Of a DNA stretch of 8,725 nucleotides, positions 1 to 5,870 are shown piece after piece. Below the pieces are notes generated by a model. The model saw nothing but the letters and a program-made list of their open reading frames with translations, had not been told where the DNA came from and searched no databases. The stretch comes from Desulfobulbaceae bacterium (lineage in GTDB: Bacteria > Desulfobacterota > Desulfobulbia > Desulfobulbales > SURF-16): NCBI GenBank assembly GCA_021160685.1, contig JAGHCC010000373.1, positions 1-8,725 on the forward strand. The letters run 5' to 3'. The position numbers and the translations under genes are program-made. The first letter of the stretch is position 1; every line of letters starts with the position of its first letter.

Positions 1-1003
1 CCCCTTCAACCAGAGAGCAGATCTCTTTCTCGGAAAGACGGAAGCTCACCCCGGCGGCTGCCACCACATTTTCTTCAATCATGGTGCTGCCGAAATCATT
101 GGCCCCGAAAAAAAGAGAAACCTGGGCTATTTTTGGCCCCTGAGTCACCCATGAGGCCTGGATATTATCAACATTATCCAGGAAAATTCTCGACAGGGCC
201 AGCATGCGCAGATAGCCAAAGCCGGTGGTTTTGGGCAGATGACTGTAAACCGTATTATCGGGCTGAAAAGGCCAGGGAATAAAGGCGGTAAAGCCGCCGG
301 TACGGTCCTGGAGATCACGGACGCGGCTGAGATGCTCAATTCGTTCCTCCAGGGTTTCAATGTGGCCGAACATCATAGTGGCGGTGGTGCGCAGACCCTG
401 ATTGTGGGCCTCTTCCATGACGTTAATCCACTCATCAGCCGAGCATTTACGCGGCGCCGCCTCATTTCTTACCCGGTCGGTCAAGATCTCGGCGCCGCCT
501 CCTGGAATGGAATCAAGTCCTGCCGCGATCAGCCTGGAGAGAACTTGTTGGACGGAAAGCCCGGAAAGCTTGGCAAAATGACAAACCTCAGGCGGAGAAA
601 AACCATGGATATGGATATCACAACCCTTAATAAAATTGAGCATCTCCTCGTAAAATTCCAGGGGCTTGTCCGGATGCAGGCCGCCCTGTAGAAGGATCTG
701 CGTTCCGCCCAGTTGTTTTGTTTCCTCAATTTTTTCCTGTAATTCCGCAAAGGTTAAAACCGAACCATCCGGGTCTTCAGGGGCCTTATAAAAGGCGCAG
801 AACTTACAGGCGGAAACACAGATATCCGTGTAGTTGATATTACGGTCATTGACATAGGTGACCACAGACTCGGGATGAAGCCGTTTACGCACCGTATCGG
901 CCAGCATACCCAACTGGTAGAAATCAGCCTTTTCCAGCAGTTCAAGCCCCTCTTCCGGACTGATCCGTTCAGCGGCCAAAACTTTCTCAATGATTTGCTT
1001 CAT
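1..1003 (-). CDS. mqnC: Cyclic dehypoxanthinyl futalosine synthase, MqnC (3' end beyond window)
   Basis: Radical SAM enzyme that cyclises dehypoxanthine futalosine in the futalosine pathway to menaquinone (cytoplasmic). Translating the minus strand from the ATG at 1003-1001 gives 334 residues with no stop before the window edge. Family length is about 345-370, so only a short C-terminal piece is missing. The radical SAM CX3CX2C cluster motif is C62, C66 and C69 (CVSACKFC), preceded by NINYTD. Other family blocks are LQGGLHPD (105-112), DSIPGGGAE (164-172), FGHIETLEER (212-221) and ASWVTQGPKIAQVSL (283-297). The last block separates MqnC from MqnE. A purine-rich GGAGAGAGAAGAG lies directly before the ATG. 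The gene starts 43 bp after mqnE and is probably cotranscribed with it. Family assignment is firm; MqnC over MqnE rests on the sequence blocks and on the neighbouring paralogue. Confidence 0.93.
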   Translation of the reverse strand, partial: MKQIIEKVLAAERISPEEGLELLEKADFYQLGMLADTVRKRLHPESVVTYVNDRNINYTDICVSACKFCAFYKAPEDPDGSVLTFAELQEKIEETKQLGGTQILLQGGLHPDKPLEFYEEMLNFIKGCDIHIHGFSPPEVCHFAKLSGLSVQQVLSRLIAAGLDSIPGGGAEILTDRVRNEAAPRKCSADEWINVMEEAHNQGLRTTATMMFGHIETLEERIEHLSRVRDLQDRTGGFTAFIPWPFQPDNTVYSHLPKTTGFGYLRMLALSRIFLDNVDNIQASWVTQGPKIAQVSLFFGANDFGSTMIEENVVAAAGVSFRLSEKEICSLVEG

Positions 1004-1022
1004 CTCTTCTCTCTCCGCCCCC

Positions 1023-1038
1023 TGCTCACCTGTTCACC
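1023..1038. repeat. Two-unit 8-bp direct repeat in the mqnE-mqnC gap
   Basis: On the plus strand, TGCTCACC (1023-1030) is followed immediately by TGTTCACC (1031-1038), differing at one base. On the transcribed strand this is GGTGAACA then GGTGAGCA, followed by a G-rich stretch and the mqnC ribosome binding region. It occupies much of the 43-bp gap. It is short and could be chance, but it resembles the other short-period tracts between genes here. Confidence 0.4.
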
Positions 1039-1046
1039 CGATTCCC

Positions 1047-2141
1047 TTAATACTCTTTAATCACATCATAAAGGGTGCCGCGCTGGATTGGTGTCCGGCC
1101 CGCCTCCTTAATAATTCTGACCAACTCATTAATGGACATGGCCTGCTCGGTCTCGGCCCCGGCCATGTGGGTGATGATCTCCTCCTTGACCGTGCCGTCA
1201 ACATCGTCCGCACCAAAAGAAAGAGCAACCTGGGCCATCTTGGGACCGATCTGGACCCAGTAAGCCTTGATATGAGGAAAATTATCCAAAAAACACCGGG
1301 CCACGGCAATATTTTTCAGATCATCAATGCCGGTGGTACGGGAAATATCGGCCATCTCAGTATTTTTCGGATGAAAGGCCAGGGGAATAAAGGCCAGGAA
1401 ACCGCCGGTCTCATCCTGGGCTGCGCGCAGGGCGTCAAGATGATCTACCCGCTCTTCCAGGGTCTCGATATGGCCGTAAAGCATAGTGGCGTTAGTACGC
1501 AGACCAAGACGATGAGCGGTTTTTGCCACCTCAAGCCAATCCTCACCGGACAGCTTTTTTTCGCAGGTCAACTTCCGAATACGTGGACTGAACACCTCAG
1601 CACCGCCGCCGGGAATGGAATCCATGCCCGCCGCCATCAGTTCCATGAGCGTCTCTTCAATTCCTTTTCCGGCAATTTCGGCTAAATGGGCGATTTCCAC
1701 ACAGGTAAAGGCCTGGATATGGATTTCCGGGCGAACCGCCTTGATGCCTCGCAGAACATCCAGATAATAGGAAAAGGGCAGATCAGGATGCAGGCCGCCC
1801 ACAATATGCACCTCGGAAACCGGCTCATCCATCCGGTCTTTTACCTTCTGCACCGCCTCATCAACGCTCATCTCATAGGCAAGATCAGCAGACTTATCCT
1901 TGCCAAAAGCACAAAATTTACAGAGATTGGTACATTTATTGGAATAATTGATGTGCTGATTGTAGATAAAATAGGCATTGTTGCCATTGAGCCTCTCCCT
2001 GACAATATTAGCCAGATAGCCCACCGCTAAGAGGTTCGGACTCCGGTACAGCCGAAGCGCATCATCGATGCTGATCCGCTCTCCTCCCCTAATTTTATCG
2101 AGAATATCACCTAAACCAGCCTGAACAACTAATTCATCCAT
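1047..2141 (-). CDS. mqnE: Aminodeoxyfutalosine synthase, MqnE
   Basis: Radical SAM enzyme that makes aminodeoxyfutalosine from a chorismate-derived enolpyruvyl compound and S-adenosylmethionine, the first committed step of the futalosine menaquinone pathway. It has 364 residues, near full family length. The 4Fe-4S motif CX3CX2C is C70, C74 and C77 (CTNLCKFC), preceded by HINYSN. Further blocks are VGGLHPDLP, DSIPGGGAEVFSPR, LYGHIETLEERVDHL and YWVQIGPKMAQVALSFGADD; the GADDVDGT end is typical of MqnE. The ATG at 2141-2139 has an AAGG about 10 bases upstream (plus 2152-2155). The ATG-like CAT at 2135-2137 is out of frame. MqnC follows after 43 bp, so two consecutive pathway steps are clustered; other mqn genes are not in the window. 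A repeat-rich gap of 123 bp separates it from tetR. Confidence 0.94.
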   Translation of the reverse strand: MDELVVQAGLGDILDKIRGGERISIDDALRLYRSPNLLAVGYLANIVRERLNGNNAYFIYNQHINYSNKCTNLCKFCAFGKDKSADLAYEMSVDEAVQKVKDRMDEPVSEVHIVGGLHPDLPFSYYLDVLRGIKAVRPEIHIQAFTCVEIAHLAEIAGKGIEETLMELMAAGMDSIPGGGAEVFSPRIRKLTCEKKLSGEDWLEVAKTAHRLGLRTNATMLYGHIETLEERVDHLDALRAAQDETGGFLAFIPLAFHPKNTEMADISRTTGIDDLKNIAVARCFLDNFPHIKAYWVQIGPKMAQVALSFGADDVDGTVKEEIITHMAGAETEQAMSINELVRIIKEAGRTPIQRGTLYDVIKEY

Positions 2142-2161
2142 TGTCTTGTTACCTTGATTAT

Positions 2162-2289
2162 GAATAAAGAATTTAAAGAATGTAGAGAAGTACAGAAGGT
2201 AAAGAATAACGTACCTTCTCTTCCGCCACTCTGGTTCTCTCCCTTCTCTACTTCTTTATCTTCTCTATTTCTTTACCTTCTCTGCTTCT
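2162..2289. repeat. Purine-rich 8/9-bp tandem repeat tract with inverted arms, between tetR and mqnE
   Basis: The tract has two halves in opposite orientation. Plus 2162-2206 carries units such as GTAGAGAA, GTACAGAA and GGTAAAGAA. Plus 2243-2289 carries their complements; read on the minus strand, its units are GCAGAGAA, GGTAAAGAA, ATAGAGAA, GATAAAGAA and GTAGAGAA, alternating 8 and 9 bp (17-bp dimers). Perfect inverted arms are GTAGAGAAG (2182-2190) with CTTCTCTAC (2243-2251), and GAAGGTAAAGAA (2195-2206) with TTCTTTACCTTC (2269-2280). A smaller hairpin pairs AGAAGGTA (2194-2201) with TACCTTCT (2212-2219). The tract covers the last six codons and stop of tetR. It lacks a GC-rich stem plus U-run, so it is not a convincing terminator. 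Confidence 0.75.
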
Positions 2290-2945
2290 TCCCCAACAAA
2301 CCCACCCCGCAGTACCTCAATCATCTCATCAATTTTGACCGTCAATTCTTTCCGGCTCATTTTCGCCATACCAAGCCCTCCGTCAAGATAAGGTTGGACA
2401 TAGCCCTGAAGAAAACGGTCGAAAAATGCATCCAGCAAAAAAATAAGCGTTGCAACGGGAATATCCCGGCGAATCACGCCCTTCTCCCTTGCCTCTTCAC
2501 AGAGAGGCCCGAAATACTCCCGGGAAAAAAGCCTGACCCTGCCCAGCAGCTCCTCCCGTCGCGGCACATCATGCTCAAACAGCACTTTCAAATAAATCTG
2601 AAAATAATCAGGGTAGCGGTCCACAAAGGTGATGGCCGCCAACATGACCTGTTTGACCCGGTCGAAAAAATCAGCGCTTCTCTCCTGCCCTGTCCCATCT
2701 TTGACAGTCTGCTTGACCCGATGGGTAAACTCCTCGAAAACAAAATAAAAAATTGCCTCTTTATTACGGAAATACTGATAGAGCGACCCCTTGGCAATCC
2801 CGAGATTTTTGACAATCGTGTTCAGGCTTGCCTTCTGGTATCCGTTGGCGGCAAACTCGCGCACAGTCTCATGGATAATTGCCTCCTGCTTCTCTAAAGG
2901 CAAATTATTAAAGGTTGCATTAGCTGATAAAGACTTTTTTTTCAT
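2265..2945 (-). CDS. TetR/AcrR-family transcriptional regulator
   Basis: Protein of 226 residues. The N-terminal TetR DNA-binding domain spans about residues 17-66. It includes FAANGYQKAS, the helix-turn-helix region (about 40-61, TIVKNLGIAKGSLYQYF) and the usual NKEAIF following it. The remainder is an all-helical ligand-binding and dimerisation domain with no recognisable ligand signature. The ATG at 2945-2943 sits three bases from a palindromic operator and has no clear Shine-Dalgarno sequence. The 20-residue N-terminal tail before the fold is lysine-rich and could be partly untranslated. The last residues (AEKVKK) are encoded by a tandem repeat that continues past the stop. It is codirectional with mqnE but separated by 123 bp of repeats, so control of the menaquinone genes is possible but not shown. 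The palindrome points to autoregulation. Target and ligand are unknown. Confidence 0.9.
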   Translation of the reverse strand: MKKKSLSANATFNNLPLEKQEAIIHETVREFAANGYQKASLNTIVKNLGIAKGSLYQYFRNKEAIFYFVFEEFTHRVKQTVKDGTGQERSADFFDRVKQVMLAAITFVDRYPDYFQIYLKVLFEHDVPRREELLGRVRLFSREYFGPLCEEAREKGVIRRDIPVATLIFLLDAFFDRFLQGYVQPYLDGGLGMAKMSRKELTVKIDEMIEVLRGGFVGEEAEKVKK

Positions 2946-2948
2946 GAC

Positions 2949-2964
2949 ATGACCAGGTGGTCAT
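2949..2964. promoter_or_regulatory. Palindromic operator, probably bound by the adjacent TetR protein
   Basis: ATGACCA-GG-TGGTCAT has perfect 7-bp arms around a 2-bp centre and begins three bases upstream of the tetR start codon. Size, symmetry and location fit TetR-family operators, which usually sit over the promoter of the regulator's own gene. It overlaps the proposed -10 element and transcription start. No second copy was seen in the window. Binding is inferred. Confidence 0.7.
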
Positions 2965-2990
2965 ATACACGACATAAAAAAAAACCGCAA
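2962..2990 (-). promoter_or_regulatory. Candidate sigma70-type promoter of tetR
   Basis: Read on the minus strand, TTGCGG (plus 2985-2990) is separated by exactly 17 bp, including nine consecutive T, from TATATG (plus 2962-2967). The -35 matches the consensus at three positions and the -10 at four. The expected start point falls inside the palindromic operator, giving a leader of about 10 nt or less. This agrees with repression by promoter occlusion and with the missing Shine-Dalgarno sequence. Confidence 0.45.
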
Positions 2991-3016
2991 GTACGACTCA
3001 GCAGAATTTTTGAAAT

Positions 3017-3086
3017 AAAAGGGTTCAAGGTTCAGGGGTACCTATTACCTCAAGGGTACCAGCAACCTTGAACCTTGAACCCTTTT
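3017..3086 (-). terminator. Large inverted repeat, candidate terminator of the glgC pair
   Basis: Perfect 18-bp arms, AAAAGGGTTCAAGGTTCA (3017-3034) and its complement (3069-3086), enclose 34 bases. The enclosed stretch holds a second pair of GGTACC blocks (3037-3042 and 3055-3060). Transcribed on the minus strand, the stem starts with an A-run and ends CCCTTTTATTTC, a layout compatible with intrinsic termination in either direction. It lies 67 bases after the glgC1 stop and just upstream of the tetR promoter, a sensible place to separate the units. The arms are built from 7-bp units (GGTTCAA; AACCTTG twice in tandem), so it may instead be a repetitive element with incidental terminator activity. 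Confidence 0.55.
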
Positions 3087-3115
3087 GAAGGATACCGGAG
3101 ATTGCTGATTCTTTT

Positions 3116-3157
3116 AAATCCGAGCTCTCAAATCCGAAATCCTAAATCTCAATTAAA
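3116..3157. repeat. Heptameric repeat tract (AAATCCG family) at the glgC1 stop
   Basis: Six consecutive 7-bp units are in register on the plus strand: AAATCCG (3116), AGCTCTC (3123), AAATCCG (3130), AAATCCT (3137), AAATCTC (3144) and AATTAAA (3151). The second and last units are degenerate. The last one contains the complement of the glgC1 stop codon (3153-3155), so the tract abuts the coding region. Function unknown. Confidence 0.7.
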
Positions 3158-4418
3158 CGGTTTCTCCGCTTTTCAGTTCAGCAGACTGAAAATCCTCGCC
3201 TTTAGTCCAGGGCTGCAGGATGCAGTTACGGCCGATTTTCACAGTAGAGGGCACCACTGCCTCTTTACCCACCAAAGTAATCCCAGTATAAAGATGTTCA
3301 GGGAACTCCCTGTTCGGCGTCTTTTTATCCTCTCCGTAACCCACCACGGCGCCAGCGCCGACATAGACACGTTTATCAAGAATAGCCAGATCGACAACCG
3401 CGTTCTCTTCAACAACGCAGTCATGGAAAAGAATGGAATCCCGCACAACAGCGCCGGGGCCAACCTTGACACCCGGTGAAAGCACGGAATTGACCACCTC
3501 ACCCCGAATATCACAGCCGGCGGCAATCATGGAACCGCTCACCCGTGCCCCGGTGGCAAAATAAGCAGGAGTCCGGTCGGCTGTGAAACGCTCCCCTTCA
3601 ACATTCGATCTGATTCCCCACGCTTCAGGTGAAATTTCCGACCCGGCCCGGATAATATCCATATTAGCATCCCAATAGGCCTGGATCGTTCCCACATCAC
3701 GCCAATAGTCACGAAAAGGATAGGCAAACACATTATCCCGCTCAATGGCTTTGGGAATAAGATGCATACCGAAATCCACCTCGTTCCGGTCTTCGGCCAG
3801 CAGGTTCAACAGATATTCGGAATCAAAAACATAGATCCCCATGGAGGCAAGGTTTGTCCGGGGAACTTTCGGTTTCTCCTCCCACTCGATAATGCGCCCC
3901 TCTTCATTGGTAATTCCGGCGCCGAACTGATGAATCTCGCTTTTTGGCACGACCATCATACCGATTGTGACATCCGATTTTTTCCGACGATGAAACTGAA
4001 TCATGTCGGCAAAATCCATGCGATAGATATGATCACCTGAGAGCAGCAGAATTTCCCTGGCAGGATGAGATTTGATGAAATCCATGTTTTGGCGGATGGC
4101 ATCGGCAGTACCCTTATACCAATCCGAATCCTTTGAACCGGTCTGGGGCGGCAAAATCTTGACCCCCCTTGTACGGCCGGTAAAATCCCAGGGCTCGCCG
4201 GTGCCGATATGACGCATCAAAGACAGAGGTTTATACTGGGTTAAAACACCCACGTGGGTCAGACCGGCATTCATTACATTGCTGAGACTAAAATCAATGA
4301 TCCGATACAGTCCGCCAAAAGGCACAGACGGCTTGGCACGGGTCTGGACAAGATTATTCAGACGACTGCCAACACCACCGGCCAAAATAAGAACCAGAGT
4401 TTTTGCATGATCTTTCAT
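3153..4418 (-). CDS. glgC: Glucose-1-phosphate adenylyltransferase (ADP-glucose pyrophosphorylase), catalytic copy
   Basis: Makes ADP-glucose from ATP and glucose 1-phosphate, the activating step of bacterial glycogen synthesis. It has 421 residues, normal for GlgC. The N-terminal nucleotidyltransferase domain has LAGGVGSRL (12-20) with the catalytic-loop arginine R19, RAKPSVPFGG (27-36) with K29, WYKGTADAI (100-108), SGDHIYRMD (127-135) with the catalytic-type D129, EEKP (180-183) with the glucose-phosphate-site K182, ASMGIYVF (191-198) and YWRDVGT (238-244) with D241. From about residue 290 it has hexapeptide-type left-handed beta-helix repeats (GARVSGS, GPGAVVRDS, GAGAVVG). All key residues expected from E. 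coli GlgC appear present. The ATG overlaps the TGA of the upstream paralogue by 4 bp, which suggests translational coupling and 1:1 synthesis. Residues governing allosteric effectors cannot be judged here. Confidence 0.93.
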   Translation of the reverse strand: MKDHAKTLVLILAGGVGSRLNNLVQTRAKPSVPFGGLYRIIDFSLSNVMNAGLTHVGVLTQYKPLSLMRHIGTGEPWDFTGRTRGVKILPPQTGSKDSDWYKGTADAIRQNMDFIKSHPAREILLLSGDHIYRMDFADMIQFHRRKKSDVTIGMMVVPKSEIHQFGAGITNEEGRIIEWEEKPKVPRTNLASMGIYVFDSEYLLNLLAEDRNEVDFGMHLIPKAIERDNVFAYPFRDYWRDVGTIQAYWDANMDIIRAGSEISPEAWGIRSNVEGERFTADRTPAYFATGARVSGSMIAAGCDIRGEVVNSVLSPGVKVGPGAVVRDSILFHDCVVEENAVVDLAILDKRVYVGAGAVVGYGEDKKTPNREFPEHLYTGITLVGKEAVVPSTVKIGRNCILQPWTKGEDFQSAELKSGETV

Positions 4419-5674
4419 CGTACAATCTCGCCGCTTTTGATTTCCCTACTTAATTTTTCCGGTTTCAGGGCCGGATAGAGGGTGCAATCCGAGCCAACCA
4501 CCGTATTTTCCGGAATAATATTGTTCCAGCCAATCACGGTCACCTCTTTCTGGTCAAGATCACCCGGTTCACCAATCCGACAGTCACGACGAATGGTAAC
4601 ATTGACGTCGCTGACTACTTTCTCAAGCCGGACATTGCGACCGACCACATTATTAAAAAATAGAACCGAATCCTTGATCACAGCCCCTTCTTTCACATGA
4701 ACCCCGGGGAAAAGAATAGAGTGCTCCACCCTGCCCTCAACGCTACAGCCATTGTAGACCAGGGAATCCTGAATTAATGCCCCTTCCCCCACCTTCAAAG
4801 GCTGACAACCGCGAATATTACGATGTTCAAGATTTGTCCGGATCTCCCAGTCCGCCAGCCTGATCTTCGGCTCCGGCCCCAGCAGATCCATATTGGTCTG
4901 CCAGAACTCTTCAATTGTGCGCGTATAGCCCCAGTAACCGTTGAATTTAAAGCCATACACCTTGCGCTGCTCAAACATCATACGTGGAATGATATCCCGG
5001 CCAAATTCAAAAGAATCATCCTCCCTGGCATTCGTCGTCAAAACCTCAAGAAGGACACTGGGCTTAAAGCAAAAAACCGTCATCGAAGCCCAGTTAAACT
5101 TAGGCCGGTGCGGCTTTTCCTTATACTGCAAGACCCGGCCGCCGACTTCACCGTCTTCGTCGTCAATTAATGCCACGCCGAAACGATTTGCTCTGTCCAT
5201 GGGAACCTGCAGACAGGCAATGGTCAAATCGGCATCCTTCTCACGATGATAATCAATCATATCCTGGTAGTCCATGCTGTAGATATGATCGCCGGAAAGA
5301 ATCAGCACTTCCTCCGGATCATGATACTTAATGAAATCAATATTCTGATAGATGGCGTCAGCCGACCCTCTGTACCAGGAGGCCTTGCCGGAACCGGTTG
5401 AGGGTGGCAGGATGGAAACACCGCGGTACTGACCGATCATATCCCAGGCAGCACCGATGCCGATATGATTAATGAGAGAAAAACTGCGAAACTGACTGAG
5501 GATGGCAACCCGATCCAGCCCGGAATGCATCAGGTTGCTTAGAGGGAAATCAATGACCCTGGCAAATCCGCCAAAAGGGACAGCCGATTTTGGCCGGTAA
5601 CAGGTGAGCACATTTAACTCGTCCACCCGGCCGCCGGCCAGAATCATGGAAAGAGTTCTCGGTTTCAGTGACAT
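4415..5674 (-). CDS. Divergent GlgC paralogue, probable regulatory or non-catalytic subunit
   Basis: Protein of 419 residues that aligns nearly residue for residue with the downstream GlgC: both have K29, WY(K/R)G(T/S)ADAI at 100-108 and SGDHIY at 127-132. The fold is the same, a nucleotidyltransferase followed by beta-helix repeats (GALIQDS, EGRVEHS, EGAVIKDS). Several active-site blocks are altered. The loop that reads GVGSRL in the partner is GRVDEL, so catalytic arginine R19 becomes E19. RAKP becomes RPKS. YWRDVGT becomes YWGYTRT (247-253), replacing the metal-binding aspartate with Y250. ASMGIYVF becomes ASMTVFCF. D129 and the EKP lysine (K187) remain. This pattern resembles the low-activity partners GlgD (Firmicutes) and the plant large subunit. 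The ATG at 5674 has AAAGG seven bases upstream. A related sugar-phosphate nucleotidyltransferase with altered specificity is the alternative. Confidence 0.85.
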   Translation of the reverse strand: MSLKPRTLSMILAGGRVDELNVLTCYRPKSAVPFGGFARVIDFPLSNLMHSGLDRVAILSQFRSFSLINHIGIGAAWDMIGQYRGVSILPPSTGSGKASWYRGSADAIYQNIDFIKYHDPEEVLILSGDHIYSMDYQDMIDYHREKDADLTIACLQVPMDRANRFGVALIDDEDGEVGGRVLQYKEKPHRPKFNWASMTVFCFKPSVLLEVLTTNAREDDSFEFGRDIIPRMMFEQRKVYGFKFNGYWGYTRTIEEFWQTNMDLLGPEPKIRLADWEIRTNLEHRNIRGCQPLKVGEGALIQDSLVYNGCSVEGRVEHSILFPGVHVKEGAVIKDSVLFFNNVVGRNVRLEKVVSDVNVTIRRDCRIGEPGDLDQKEVTVIGWNNIIPENTVVGSDCTLYPALKPEKLSREIKSGEIVR

Positions 5675-5681
5675 AAATTGG

Positions 5682-5686
5682 CCTTT
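5682..5686 (-). promoter_or_regulatory. Ribosome binding site of the first glgC-type gene
   Basis: AAAGG on the minus strand, seven bases before the ATG at 5674-5672. It supports that start and lies immediately beside the heptameric repeat tract. Confidence 0.6.
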
Positions 5687-5692
5687 AGCTTA

Positions 5693-5780
5693 TGGCTGAT
5701 TGCTGATGGCTGATGGCGCATGCCTCATGGCAAAACAGTCGTAATAGGTTGTCAGCTTATTGCTCATGGTTGATGGCAAA
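5693..5780. repeat. Heptameric repeat tract (TGGCTGA family) upstream of the glgC pair
   Basis: Six in-register 7-bp units lie on the plus strand: TGGCTGA (5693), TTGCTGA (5700), TGGCTGA (5707), TGGCGCA (5714), TGCCTCA (5721) and TGGCAAA (5728). After about 25 unrelated bases, a second cluster follows: TTGCTCA (5760), TGGTTGA (5767) and TGGCAAA (5774). Both clusters are preceded by AGCTTAT and end in TGGCAAA, so one looks like a partial copy of the other. The tract fills the likely leader of the glgC pair. Function unknown. Confidence 0.7.
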
Positions 5781-5799
5781 GCAACCATAAAAAGAAAAT

Positions 5800-5811
5800 G
5801 TCTGATCAGAC
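5800..5811. promoter_or_regulatory. 12-bp perfect palindrome, possible operator
   Basis: GTCTGATCAGAC is self-complementary across all 12 bases and lies 126 bp upstream of the first glgC-type start codon, 59 bp after the DHH gene stop. It is the only clear operator-like palindrome in this gap outside the repeat tracts. No cognate regulator can be named, and chance is not excluded. Confidence 0.3.
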
Positions 5812-5822
5812 TAAGTACCTTG

Positions 5823-5850
5823 ATTCGTAATTCATAATTCGTAATTATTT
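5823..5850. repeat. Heptameric repeat tract (ATTCGTA family) after the DHH gene
   Basis: Four in-register 7-bp units on the plus strand: ATTCGTA (5823), ATTCATA (5830), ATTCGTA (5837) and the degenerate ATTATTT (5844). It lies 20 bases beyond the DHH gene stop. It has the same period as the other tracts but an unrelated, AT-rich unit. Confidence 0.65.
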
Positions 5851-5870
5851 TGTCCGAAGGGCATAATGTT

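Noticed and set aside
990..1685. Plus-strand open frame of 231 codons
   Set aside because: It lies opposite mqnE, whose minus-strand product has full family motifs. The plus-strand protein shows no recognisable domain and is an antisense shadow.
2157..2186. Possible promoter of mqnE (TCTACA, 18 bp, CATAAT on the minus strand)
   Set aside because: The predicted transcript would start about 9 bases before the ATG, downstream of the AAGG taken as the ribosome binding site. The match also lies inside low-complexity repeats.
2154..2897. Plus-strand open frame of 247 codons opposite tetR
   Set aside because: It includes the repeat tract and the complement of a clear TetR gene; its translation is low in recognisable motifs.
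5850..5870. Possible terminator after the DHH gene (CCCTTCGG region)
   Set aside because: The stem has an internal mismatch and only about four pairs, and the AT-rich tail is not a continuous U-run.
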